From Deltaproteobacteria bacterium (GTDB taxonomy: Bacteria > SAR324 > NAC60-12): a DNA stretch of 34,291 bases. The translations under genes and the position numbers were made by a program. Position 1 is the stretch's first letter, and each line of letters starts with the position of its first letter. Positions 1-7,984 of this stretch are shown one piece after another. The notes under the pieces are model-generated. The model saw only the letters and a program-made list of their open reading frames with translations. It was not told the origin of the DNA and made no database searches. The stretch lies in contig PBTB01000129.1 in the NCBI GenBank assembly GCA_002726945.1, positions 1 to 34,291 of the forward strand. The letters run 5' to 3'.

Positions 1-11
1 AGATCTTGTTC

Positions 12-38
12 AAAATAATCCCTGTCAAAAAACAGGGG
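12..38 (-). terminator. Possible rho-independent terminator
   Basis: On the minus strand an inverted repeat (ACAGGG / CCCTGT, 6-nt loop, positions 20-37) is followed by a T-rich run (ATTATTTTG). It lies downstream of the minus-strand CinA-like gene, with one repeat element between them, so it could end that transcript. The stem is only 6 bp, so this is a moderate call. Confidence 0.4.
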
Positions 39-144
39 AAATACAATCTAAATGTGCAATTGCAGGATTTAGGTAAAACAATGTAATTCCCAATTCCTGA
101 ATGTCCAGGACTTACGAAAATTTTTTCTAAAGCACTGATATTAT

Positions 145-305
145 GATAGTCGCCCTCTGGAGTGTTGTTCCTCTGAAAAATCGGGAACAATAACTGGAAA
201 CCGGGGGACACGCACCGGAAAACGCCGTCTCTTTGCAAAATCCCAACACTTGACAGGGTGACCCCTGCTGAGGACAGGCGTCAACACTCCAGAGGGGGGC
301 TGTCC
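145..305. mobile_element. MITE-like repeat, copy A (~161 bp)
   Basis: First of four copies in this window. The ends are inverted repeats: GATAGTCGCCCTCTGGAGTG on the left matches the reverse complement of the right end (CACTCCAGAGGGGGG...). The interior shares the blocks TTCCTCTGAAAA, CCGGAAAACGCCGTCTC, TTTGCAAAATCCCAACA and GCTGAGGACAGG with the other copies. There is no transposase inside, so it is non-autonomous. I see no convincing target duplication at this copy. Confidence 0.8.
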
Positions 306-375
306 AGTTCTCAAACCCGAGTGCAACCCCGAACATTGCTAAAAACTCTCAAGTTCTTCACAGGGACGATATTTT

Positions 376-1146
376 CTAATCAACGCTAACCCCCTCCGCC
401 GTCAGTACGGGTTTTCCCAAATACTGAACCAACTCCTGAAACGCTCCCAGAATTTCCGAATCTGACTCGGGATAGCGTAACCGCAGGCTAACCTGTCCCC
501 AATGAGTTCCTGAGTGGGCGTAGATACCCAGACGTGCTTGCGGATAGTTTTCGTCAAACTGCCTCACGGCACCAGCAAGGTCGCCTTCCCGTGCCTCCAA
601 GCGGACTTCGGCTCGTTTTGTTGGAATGGCGGCTTGCACTCTCCCAAACAGTGGCAGAATTTGTGGAACCATCGCTTTGAGCATCTTTGGAAATCCGGGA
701 AACGCGAAAATGCCGGAGTGGTGGAACCCGGGGGCGCCATGGGGGTTCTTCAGCAATTCGCAGCCTTCCGGGAGCATCGTCATGTTCTGCCGACTCTCAT
801 TGAATTCTCCACCGTAACGTTCGGCCAGTAGCGCCCAGCAGTCCGGATGTGTGACCACCTGCACTCCCAGCGCCGCAGCAATGCCTTCACGGGTGCAGTC
901 GTCATGTGTGCCGCCGATGCCTCCGGAAACGCAGATCGGAAAGTGACTGGATCCCTTGAGTTGCTGAAGCCAGTGGGCGATCACCGCAATGTCATCCGGC
1001 AGGCTGAGTGCGACGTTGGCCGGGTGCCCCTGATCATGGAGCCAGTTGGTCAGCCATTGAGCGTTTTCATTACCCCGCTCTCCCAACACCAACTCATCCC
1101 CCACTGTTACCACCGCGGCACCAGCCTGATCCTCTTTTTTTGACAT
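376..1146 (-). CDS. CinA/MoaB-type molybdopterin-binding domain protein
   Basis: A 256-aa protein of the CinA N-terminal (COG1058, MoCF_biosynth) family. What shows it: AAVVTVGDEL near the N-terminus, and SGGIGGTHDD at about residues 74-83, the binding-loop motif of the family. It lacks the C-terminal PncC amidohydrolase domain of full CinA, so deamidase activity is not predicted. Related stand-alone domains are usually annotated as competence/damage-inducible or NMN-amidase-related proteins; the substrate is unknown. I chose the ATG at 1146. The frame stays open upstream to 1299, but that part lies inside repeat copy B and is translated repeat. No good ribosome site precedes 1146; an in-frame TTG at 1152 sits 11 nt after a GGAG provided by the repeat end, so start and expression signals may come from the element. 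Confidence 0.8.
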   Translation of the reverse strand: MSKKEDQAGAAVVTVGDELVLGERGNENAQWLTNWLHDQGHPANVALSLPDDIAVIAHWLQQLKGSSHFPICVSGGIGGTHDDCTREGIAAALGVQVVTHPDCWALLAERYGGEFNESRQNMTMLPEGCELLKNPHGAPGFHHSGIFAFPGFPKMLKAMVPQILPLFGRVQAAIPTKRAEVRLEAREGDLAGAVRQFDENYPQARLGIYAHSGTHWGQVSLRLRYPESDSEILGAFQELVQYLGKPVLTAEGVSVD

Positions 1147-1157
1147 GTTCAATTGCT

Positions 1158-1318
1158 GGTCGTCTCCCCCTCGAGGGTTGTTCCTCTGAAAATCGGGACC
1201 AATAACTGTAAACCGGGGGGAACGTACCGGAAAACACCGTCTCTTTGCAAAATCCCAACACTTGACAGGGTGAATCTTGCTGAGGACAGGCACCAACACT
1301 CAAGAGGGGGGGCTATCC
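1158..1318. mobile_element. MITE-like repeat, copy B (~161 bp)
   Basis: Same family and orientation as copy A, inserted directly upstream of the CinA-like start codon. The right end (CAACACTCAAGAGGGGGG, then CTATCC) is well preserved; the left end (CGTCTCCCCCTCGAGGGTTG) has diverged. The internal blocks are nearly identical to copy A. It makes a spurious N-terminal extension of the downstream minus-strand gene. Confidence 0.8.
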
Positions 1319-1512
1319 AGATATTAAATATCTCTAATTTCACCGAGAGTCAAGCCCGATTGCACCATCCTTGGCGACTCCCTCCAACTGGAACCTCCGA
1401 CCCTGCCGATTTCCCCGTTGACTTGCTCAAATCAAGGTGATACTCCTAAAGCCAAAGTACCGGGAGAAGAATCCCCATTGTCCTCAGAAAATTCACTTGA
1501 CACTCGAACGGG
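1319..1512. other. Spacer without a recognisable gene
   Basis: This stretch between repeat copies B and C has no convincing ORF on either strand. It begins with a short palindrome (AGATATT-A-AATATCT, 1319-1333). The remainder has no hairpin plus T-run or sigma-70-like promoter that I would defend. Confidence 0.4.
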
Positions 1513-1881
1513 GATAGTTCCCCTCTTGAGGGTTGTTCCTCTGAAAATCGGGAAAAATAACTGAAATCCGGAGCAACGCTCCGGAAAACGCAGTCTATCT
1601 TGTGCTTGGCAGAAAATTAGTCAACTACATGATATTTAATGGTATTCACCTATTTTCAAGAAACGAGGATTTTGGGGAAACTCATCAAAAATCCCATTTT
1701 TTGCTGATTTTGGCCATCTGAACACGGTATCAAACAAATCCTCATCCTGTTAAATTCAAGAAATATCGTTTAATATCAGAAATTTGTGTATTTTATTCCA
1801 AGCACTATCTTGCAAAATCCCAACCCTTTACAGGATGAATTTTGCTGAGGACAGGCACCAACACTCCAGAGGAGGACTATC
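1513..1881. mobile_element. MITE-like repeat, copy C, split by a nested element
   Basis: The outer repeat runs from GATAGTTCCCCTCTTGAGGG to CAACACTCCAGAGGAGGACT plus ATC. Removing the nested insertion and one copy of its 8-bp duplication leaves 159 bp, matching the ~161 bp of copies A and B. It is in the same orientation as A and B and ends about 170 bp upstream of the peptide transporter operon. Confidence 0.8.
1603..1804. mobile_element. Nested 202-bp non-autonomous transposon with 8-bp target duplication
   Basis: The insertion is flanked by perfect direct repeats CTATCTTG at 1595-1602 and 1805-1812. Its ends are inverted repeats: TGCTTGGCAGAAAAT at the left against TGCTTGGAATAAAAT (reverse complement of the right end), 13 of 15 matching. 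Excision with one CTATCTTG restores the repeat sequence seen in the other copies. The interior is AT-rich, unlike the surroundings, and has no ORF. Family unknown; an 8-bp duplication fits several IS families. Confidence 0.85.
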
Positions 1882-2037
1882 GACTTTTTACGAGCCCATC
1901 AAATGTAAAAACCAGAAGACGTTATAGCACGGTTGCACCTCCAGAAGACCGCTTTGAAGCCAGCACTCACTTCGGTCATGGCCGGAGCTTTCATGTCCTT
2001 CAGGTTGACGTTCGCCTCCTGAATCCATAACCTCAAC

Positions 2038-2043
2038 AAGGAG
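2038..2043 (+). promoter_or_regulatory. Ribosome binding site deciding the binding-protein start
   Basis: AAGGAG lies 1 nt before an ATG at 2045 but 7 nt before the in-frame ATG at 2051. The 7-nt spacing favours 2051 as the real start. Confidence 0.75.
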
Positions 2044-2050
2044 TATGATC

Positions 2051-3628
2051 ATGTCCAAAAAAACCACGATCCTTGCCATCGCACTTGCGTTTTGCACGTC
2101 ATTGTTCGCCGCGAATCCGGTGTCGGCAGAATCCACCCTCCGAGTGGTGATGCACTCGGATCTGAAGATCGTTGACCCGGTCTGGACCACCGCTTACATG
2201 TCCCGGAACTACGGATACATGGTGTATGATACACTGTTTGCACTTGACAGCAACCTGCACGTCCAGCCGCAAATGGTGGGGGATTATTCGGTGAGTGACA
2301 ACAAACTCACCTACACCATGACTTTGCGCGACGGACTGATGTTCCACGACGGCGCACCTGTCACTGCCGCAGATGCTGTGGCTTCTCTCAAACGTTGGGG
2401 GCAAAAAGACGGGATGGGGCAAATGTTGATGGAATACACTGCCGATTTGAGCGCAGTCGACGACAAGACTCTGAAATTGATCTTGAAAAAGCCGTTCGGG
2501 CTGGTGCTGGACGCGCTGGCGAAGCCGAGTTCCAACGTGCCCTTCATCATGCCCAAGCGTGTGGCGGACACTCCGGCGTCGGAACAGATCAAGGACCACA
2601 CGGGTTCCGGACCCTTCATCTTCAAGGAGGACGAGTGGAAACCAGGCGACCGCACGGTGTTCGTGAAGAACCCGAACTACAAGGCACGGAGTGAGCCGTC
2701 GAGTTGGATGTCAGGCAGCAAGGCCGTGAACGTGGACCGCGTGGAGTGGATTTCCATCAAGGACCACCAGACCGCCGTCAATGCCCTGCTCGCAGGCGAG
2801 ATTGATTACATGGAATCGGTCCCGCATGACCTGCTTCCGTTGCTGGACGCGGACCCGAATGTCCAGACAGCGGTGCTGAATCCGCTGGGGAATCAGTACA
2901 TGTACCGCATGAACCATCTGCATCCGCCGTTTGACGATGTCCGGGTTCGCCGTGCCGCCATGTGGGCTGTCAACCAGAAGGACTTTCTGCAAGGCGTGAT
3001 CGGCAATCCGAAGTACTACAAGGAATGCGCCGCCATGTTCTTCTGCGACACCCCGCTGGCCACGGACAAGGGAGCGGAGATCATGATGCGCTCGGACTAC
3101 GAAAAGTCGAAGGCGCTGCTGAAGGAAGCCGGCTACGACGGCACCCCGATTGTGCTGATGCACTCCACCGACCTGAATGTCCTTGCCAATCTGGCCCCCG
3201 TGGCCAAGCAGAATCTGGAACGCGGCGGTTTCAAGGTGGACATGCAGTCAATGGACTGGCAGACCCTTGTCTCCCGGCGTTCCAAGCAGGATCCTCCGGG
3301 GAAGGTCGGCTGGAACCTCTTCATGACTTCCTGGCAATCTCTGGACATCCTCAATCCTATCATGGCAGCAGGTTACCGGGCAAACTGTAACAAGGCGTGG
3401 TTCGGCTGGCCCTGCGACACGACAATGGAAGTTCTACGCAAGGCCTTTGCCGAGGAGCCGGATCCGGCACAACAGAAGGCCATCGCCGAGGCGATTCAGA
3501 TCCGTGCTATGGAGTACGGCACTCACGGTCATGGAGGTCAGTGGCTGGATGTCACGGCATGGCGCAAGGATCAGATTTCCAATGTCCCAAATGCTCCGCT
3601 TCCGGTGCAATGGAGCATTTCAAAGTAA
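2051..3628 (+). CDS. Peptide/opine ABC transporter substrate-binding protein (DppA/OppA family)
   Basis: A 525-aa periplasmic binding protein of SBP family 5. The N-terminus (MSKKTTILAIALAFCTSLFA, cleavage likely near NPVSAES) is a classic Sec signal peptide. The mature protein has family features: a YMVYDTLFALD segment, LTYTMTLRDGLMFHDGAPVTA (the LRxGxxFHDGxPxTA signature) and a late FDDVRVRRAAMWAVN segment. It captures the substrate and delivers it to the permeases encoded next. Oligopeptide or dipeptide is the default guess; specificity cannot be read from sequence. It is the first gene of a four-gene operon, 38 bp before the permease gene. Confidence 0.9.
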   Translation: MSKKTTILAIALAFCTSLFAANPVSAESTLRVVMHSDLKIVDPVWTTAYMSRNYGYMVYDTLFALDSNLHVQPQMVGDYSVSDNKLTYTMTLRDGLMFHDGAPVTAADAVASLKRWGQKDGMGQMLMEYTADLSAVDDKTLKLILKKPFGLVLDALAKPSSNVPFIMPKRVADTPASEQIKDHTGSGPFIFKEDEWKPGDRTVFVKNPNYKARSEPSSWMSGSKAVNVDRVEWISIKDHQTAVNALLAGEIDYMESVPHDLLPLLDADPNVQTAVLNPLGNQYMYRMNHLHPPFDDVRVRRAAMWAVNQKDFLQGVIGNPKYYKECAAMFFCDTPLATDKGAEIMMRSDYEKSKALLKEAGYDGTPIVLMHSTDLNVLANLAPVAKQNLERGGFKVDMQSMDWQTLVSRRSKQDPPGKVGWNLFMTSWQSLDILNPIMAAGYRANCNKAWFGWPCDTTMEVLRKAFAEEPDPAQQKAIAEAIQIRAMEYGTHGHGGQWLDVTAWRKDQISNVPNAPLPVQWSISK

Positions 3629-3666
3629 GGCGCTCCGGAACCTTAGCGAAGAGATCCCAACGGACC

Positions 3667-4608
3667 ATGCTTGGTTTTCTCGTCCGTCGTATTTTGGCCA
3701 CCATTCCGGTCTTGGCAATGGTGGCCCTCTTCGTGTTTTTCATGCTGCGACTCACGCCGGGAGACCCTGCTGCGATTCTGGCGGGAGACAACGGCGAGCC
3801 GCATCAAATCGAGGCCATCCGCGAAGCACTGGGCCTGAACGAACCCATCCTCACCCAACTCACCATCTGGCTGGGCAACATCCTGCAAGGTGATTTGGGC
3901 GAGTCGTTCTTCTTCAACAAGAAGGTGACGGAACTGATCGCCATGCGGGTGGACGCGACCCTCTCGCTGGCCATCGTGACGCTGATCATCACACTGGCGG
4001 TAGCGATTCCACTTGGAGTGTTGGCGGCTTACCGACACGGCTCGTGGGTGGACCGGTTGGTGATGGGCTTTTCCGTGCTGGGATTCTCCGTCCCCATTTT
4101 TGTGTTGGGATATTTTCTCATCTTCATCTTCTCGGTGAAGCTCAACTGGTTTCCGGTGCAGGGCTTCAAGAGCATCAGTGATGGCTTCTGGCCGTTCCTG
4201 CACCACCTGATTCTGCCTAGCCTCACCCTCAGCGTCATTTACATCGCACTCATTGCCCGCATGACCCGCGCCAGCGTCATCGAGGTGCTGAACGAGGACT
4301 ACATCCGCACCGCCTACGCCAAGGGTTTGAGCAACATGGTGGTGTTGATGCGTCATGCCTTGCACAATGCGGCGGTCCCGATCGTCACCATCACTGGAAT
4401 TGGCGTCGCCCTGCTGATCGGCGGGGTGGTCGTGACCGAGAGCGTGTACAACATTCCGGGCTTGGGGCGGCTCACCGTGGACGCTGTGCTGGGTCGGGAC
4501 TACCCTACGATTCAAGCATTGATCCTTGTGTTCTCCTGTGTTTACGTCGTGATCAACCTGTTGATTGACCTCTCCTACACCCTGCTCGATCCGAGGATCC
4601 GGTATTGA
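3667..4608 (+). CDS. Peptide ABC transporter permease (DppB-like)
   Basis: A 313-aa inner-membrane permease. The start MLGFLVRRILATIPVLAMVA is the typical DppB/OppB N-terminus (L-x-R-R-I-L, first membrane helix, then LTPGDPA). The coupling-loop region carries TRASVIEVLNEDYIRTAYAKGL, the EAA-type motif contacting the ATPase. An ORF in the same frame begins further upstream, but it overlaps the binding protein and has no membrane-protein character, so I use ATG 3667. It forms a heterodimer with the next permease. Confidence 0.92.
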   Translation: MLGFLVRRILATIPVLAMVALFVFFMLRLTPGDPAAILAGDNGEPHQIEAIREALGLNEPILTQLTIWLGNILQGDLGESFFFNKKVTELIAMRVDATLSLAIVTLIITLAVAIPLGVLAAYRHGSWVDRLVMGFSVLGFSVPIFVLGYFLIFIFSVKLNWFPVQGFKSISDGFWPFLHHLILPSLTLSVIYIALIARMTRASVIEVLNEDYIRTAYAKGLSNMVVLMRHALHNAAVPIVTITGIGVALLIGGVVVTESVYNIPGLGRLTVDAVLGRDYPTIQALILVFSCVYVVINLLIDLSYTLLDPRIRY

Positions 4609-5555
4609 GTGCCCCTGAGGAATCCCCCATAGCACTGGAGGTGGACAGCGCGGCCAGTGCTGCGGCAGTCTCCCGGCCCCGGACCGTCTTGCAGATGCTG
4701 GTCCGCAACCCCAGCGTCTGTTTTGGCGGTGTGGTGCTGGTGGTGATGCTGCTGACGGCTCTGCTGGCACCGTTTTTGGGTACGATCGACCCCAGCAACA
4801 TTGATCCAATTTACCGCAACAAGGTTCCGGGCACGGAGCGCATGCTGCGGCTGGACGACGGCAGTGAGGTGCCGATCACCCACTGGATGGGAACCGACAT
4901 GCTCGGACGCGACGTGTACAGCCGCGTGATTTACGGCAGCCAGATTTCACTTGTGGTCGGATTGGCGGTGGCGATTTTGAGCATCGCCGTCGGACTCACC
5001 ATCGGCTTGGTTTCCGGGTACATCCGTTGGCTGGATGGCATTGTCATGCGCATCATGGACGGACTGATGGCGATTCCAGGAATCCTGCTCGCGATTGCGC
5101 TGATGTCCTTGTTCAACGCGGGTTTGGGCACGGTGATTTTTGCGATCTTCATTCCGGAAATCCCACGGGTGGTGCGGCTCGTGCGCTCCATCGTGCTTTC
5201 GATCCGGGAGGAACCCTATGTGGAGGCAGCGATTTCCGTGGGCACCTCGGTGCCGCTGATCCTCATCCGGCATGTGCTGCCCAACACCATCGCCCCACTC
5301 ATCGTGCAGGGGACCTACATCTGTGCGTCCGCAATTCTGGTGGAAGCGATCCTCAGTTTTTTGGGGGTGGGCATCCCCCCGGAGATTCCAACCTGGGGCA
5401 ACATCATGGCCGAGGGCCGGATGCTGTTTCGCGTCTTCCCGCACAATTTGCTCTACCCCGGCATCTTTCTCGCCTTCACCATCCTCGCAGTCAACGTGCT
5501 AGGCGATGGTCTGCGGGACACCCTCGATCCGCGCATGGCGAAGCGGTTGGGGTAA
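4605..5555 (+). CDS. Peptide ABC transporter permease (DppC-like)
   Basis: A 316-aa second permease subunit. It starts with a TTG that overlaps the upstream stop codon (ATTGA), implying translational coupling; a GAGG lies about 8 nt upstream. The family order is seen: cytoplasmic N-terminus, first helix (FGGVVLVVMLLTALLAPFLG), HWMGTDMLGRDVYSRVIYG (DppC/OppC signature), then helices and the coupling motif (EEPYVEAAISVGTS), ending in DTLDPRMAKRLG. Pairs with the upstream permease. Confidence 0.92.
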   Translation: MSAPEESPIALEVDSAASAAAVSRPRTVLQMLVRNPSVCFGGVVLVVMLLTALLAPFLGTIDPSNIDPIYRNKVPGTERMLRLDDGSEVPITHWMGTDMLGRDVYSRVIYGSQISLVVGLAVAILSIAVGLTIGLVSGYIRWLDGIVMRIMDGLMAIPGILLAIALMSLFNAGLGTVIFAIFIPEIPRVVRLVRSIVLSIREEPYVEAAISVGTSVPLILIRHVLPNTIAPLIVQGTYICASAILVEAILSFLGVGIPPEIPTWGNIMAEGRMLFRVFPHNLLYPGIFLAFTILAVNVLGDGLRDTLDPRMAKRLG

Positions 5556-5559
5556 AAGG

Positions 5560-7182
5560 ATGCAACCTGTCCTGAAAATCGACAACCTCAGTGTGCAACT
5601 GCCCAAGGGCGCGGATCGGCAGCATGCCCTTGAGTACGTCAGTTTTGAGGTGCATCCCGGCGAAATCCTCTGCCTCGTCGGGGAGTCCGGTTCCGGAAAA
5701 TCGGTGACGGGCCTGAGCGTGATGGGCTTGCTGCCCAAGGGGCAGCTCACGCCCGTTTCCGGACAAATCCTGCTACAGGACGAGAATCTGCTCGAAGCCA
5801 GCGACGAGCGGCTGCGGGATTTGCGCTGCACCGGAATGTCGATGATCTTTCAGGAGCCGATGACGGCGCTCAACCCCGTGATGCGCTGCGGGGATCAGAT
5901 TGACGAGGTGCTGCGCACGCACATCCGGCTTGCTCCAAAAGAACGCACCCAGCGCATCCTCCGGATCATGGAGGAAGTCCGGTTGCCGGAGCCGAAGCGT
6001 CTGATCAACACCTACCCGCATCAACTCTCCGGAGGCCAGCGCCAGCGCATCATGATCGCGATGGCGCTCGTCCTCGAACCCGTGCTGCTGATTGCGGATG
6101 AGCCGACCACTGCCCTCGACGTGACCACGCAGGCGAGCATCCTCCAACTCATCCGGGACATCCAGCGGGATCACCAGACCGGGGTCTTGTTCATCACCCA
6201 TGACTTTGGAGTGGTTGCGGAAATTGCTGACCGTGTGGCCGTGATGCAATGGGGCAAGGTGGTTGAGTTTGGGGAAGCCAAGCAGGTGCTGTCCAATCCG
6301 CAACACGCCTACACGCGCATGTTGATCCGCTCGGTGCCGAGCATGACACCCAGCCAACGGGAACGGGATGCGTCCGCGCAGGTGGTGCTGAACACCTCCG
6401 GACTTTCCAAGACTTACAGCGAACGTGCATTCTTCCGAAGCACCCGCACCGTTCATGCCGTGCAGAAGGTGGACCTTGAGGTGCGGCGTGGGGAAACCTT
6501 GGGCATCGTTGGCGAATCCGGTTCCGGAAAAACCACGGTCGCCCGCTGCATCGCCAGACTGACCGACCCCTCCAGCGGCGAGATCTTTTTGGATGGCAAA
6601 GAAATCGGACGGCTCCGAACAGGACAACTGCGCCCCTACCGCCGTCGCATCCAAATCATTTTTCAGGATCCATACCGCTCCCTTAATCCGCGTCGGGTGG
6701 TGGGCGACTCCATTATCGAGGGGGCGACCAACTACGGACTCCCACGCGACAAAGCTTTGGAGCGGGCACGGTCCCTGATGGAATTGGTGCAACTCGACCC
6801 CAACGTGCTGGACCGCTTTCCACACCAGTTTTCCGGAGGACAGCGCCAGCGCATCTGCATCGCCCGCGCACTCACGATGGAACCGGAGGTCTTGATTGCA
6901 GACGAAGCGGTTTCCGCACTCGATGTTTCGGTGCAGGCCCAAGTTCTCAAACTGCTTGACGATGTCCGGAAGCACTTCAACCTCGCCCTGCTCTTCATTA
7001 CACACGACCTGCGCGTGGCCGCGCAAATCTGCGACACCATGGCCGTGATGAGCCAAAGCAAGGTTGTCGAGTACGGACTCACTCGCGACGTGTTCACCAA
7101 CCCTCAGCACGAGTACACCCAATCCCTGCTCAACGCCGCTCCCGGCAAGGGCTGGGACTTCGGCGCGTTCCTCGCGCCCTGA
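5560..7182 (+). CDS. Fused double ATPase of the peptide ABC transporter (DppD-DppF/YejF-like)
   Basis: A 540-aa protein with two ABC cassettes in one chain, powering the permease pair. Cassette 1: Walker A GESGSGKS (41-48), signature LSGGQRQR (from about 156), Walker B LLIADEP. Cassette 2: GESGSGKT (from 318), FSGGQRQR (from 424), VLIADEA. Each cassette has its switch histidine (FITHD). Both sites look catalytically intact. Each cassette ends with a YTxxLxxxxP-like segment typical of oligopeptide ATPases ([24 protein letters not shown]). ATG 5560 is chosen because the cassette begins there; the longer frame overlaps the permease. In E. coli the Dpp ATPases are separate but YejF is fused like this. 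Confidence 0.93.
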   Translation: MQPVLKIDNLSVQLPKGADRQHALEYVSFEVHPGEILCLVGESGSGKSVTGLSVMGLLPKGQLTPVSGQILLQDENLLEASDERLRDLRCTGMSMIFQEPMTALNPVMRCGDQIDEVLRTHIRLAPKERTQRILRIMEEVRLPEPKRLINTYPHQLSGGQRQRIMIAMALVLEPVLLIADEPTTALDVTTQASILQLIRDIQRDHQTGVLFITHDFGVVAEIADRVAVMQWGKVVEFGEAKQVLSNPQHAYTRMLIRSVPSMTPSQRERDASAQVVLNTSGLSKTYSERAFFRSTRTVHAVQKVDLEVRRGETLGIVGESGSGKTTVARCIARLTDPSSGEIFLDGKEIGRLRTGQLRPYRRRIQIIFQDPYRSLNPRRVVGDSIIEGATNYGLPRDKALERARSLMELVQLDPNVLDRFPHQFSGGQRQRICIARALTMEPEVLIADEAVSALDVSVQAQVLKLLDDVRKHFNLALLFITHDLRVAAQICDTMAVMSQSKVVEYGLTRDVFTNPQHEYTQSLLNAAPGKGWDFGAFLAP

Positions 7183-7231
7183 GCGAAAACCGCAGTCACG
7201 TTCAATCTCCCACTGAGAAAACCCTGGATAA

Positions 7232-7260
7232 CAGTGTTCGGTTCTTAACGTCTTTTACTA
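7232..7260 (-). mobile_element. Remnant transposon end that supplies the transaldolase stop codon
   Basis: Aligned with the right end of the TA-flanked element inside repeat copy D (15385-15413), this 29-bp stretch matches at 24 positions, including TAGTAAAA, CGTTAA and CGAACACT read on the minus strand. The opposite end is not visible nearby, so it is a truncated remnant. The TAA in it is the stop codon of the neighbouring minus-strand gene. Confidence 0.6.
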
Positions 7261-7919
7261 TCAGTCCGTCCGAGCGTCTGTCCGGTCTTGGCCCAGTCGT
7301 CGAGGAAGGCTTTCAGCCCCTTGTCCGTGAGCGGGTGGTTGAAGAGTTGGAAGATGACCTTCGGGGGCGCAGTGAAGACATCGGAACCGATTTTTGCGGC
7401 AGCGAGGACGTGTTGCGGGCCGCGCACCGAGGCGGTGAGGATTTGTGTGTCAAAGCCGTAGTTGTCGTAAATCTCGCGGATGTCGGCGATGAGTTCCATG
7501 CCGTCCTGGCCGAGGTCGTCCAACCGTCCCACAAACGGGCTGATGTAGCGGGCACCCGCCTTGGCCGCGAGCAGGGCTTGGTTGGCGCTGAAGCAGAGGG
7601 TGACATTGACCGGATGTCTGTCCTGACTGAGCGTTTTGCAGGCCCGGATGCCTGCCGGAGTGAGTGGCACCTTGACGACCATGTTGTCCGCGATTTCCCG
7701 CAACCAGCGTCCTTCTCGGACCATCCCTTCCGCCTCGGTGGAAACGGTTTCTCCAGAAATGTCGCCGGGACAGATCGAGCAGATTTCCACCAGCACCTCC
7801 CGGATGTCGCGCCCGGACTTGGCGATGAGGCTGGGGTTGGTGGTCACACCATCAATGATACCCAAATCTTGGAGGACTTGGATTTCCTGGACCTCGGCGG
7901 TGTCGGCAAAGATTTTCAT
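7245..7919 (-). CDS. tal: Transaldolase, small (TalC/FSA-like) type
   Basis: A 224-aa cytoplasmic enzyme of the short transaldolase/fructose-6-phosphate aldolase family, which moves a dihydroxyacetone unit between sugar phosphates in the non-oxidative pentose phosphate pathway. Motifs: [10 protein letters not shown] start, [13 protein letters not shown] (24-36), Schiff-base lysine K83 in [30 protein letters not shown], and [28 protein letters not shown]. The last residues (about SDSKRR region) and the stop are encoded in a transposon remnant, so the native C-terminus has been slightly rewritten. Whether it is a transaldolase or an F6P aldolase cannot be settled by eye. It is the last gene of the minus-strand run. 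Confidence 0.9.
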   Translation of the reverse strand: MKIFADTAEVQEIQVLQDLGIIDGVTTNPSLIAKSGRDIREVLVEICSICPGDISGETVSTEAEGMVREGRWLREIADNMVVKVPLTPAGIRACKTLSQDRHPVNVTLCFSANQALLAAKAGARYISPFVGRLDDLGQDGMELIADIREIYDNYGFDTQILTASVRGPQHVLAAAKIGSDVFTAPPKVIFQLFNHPLTDKGLKAFLDDWAKTGQTLGRTDSKRR

Positions 7920-7984
7920 GAGTTGTTTGGGTTGGGGTTAGGAGCTTATGCATGAAAAAAGTCTCCTAGAATCGTCTTTCGTTT

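Noticed and set aside
1147-1299. N-terminal extension of the CinA-like gene to 1299
   Set aside because: The extra residues are translated repeat copy B; similar peptides appear at copies A and D. They do not match the CinA family.
2005-2033. Promoter TTGACG - 17 bp - TAACCT upstream of the peptide-binding protein
   Set aside because: Transcription would start within the ribosome site (2038-2043), leaving almost no leader. The -10 match is poor.
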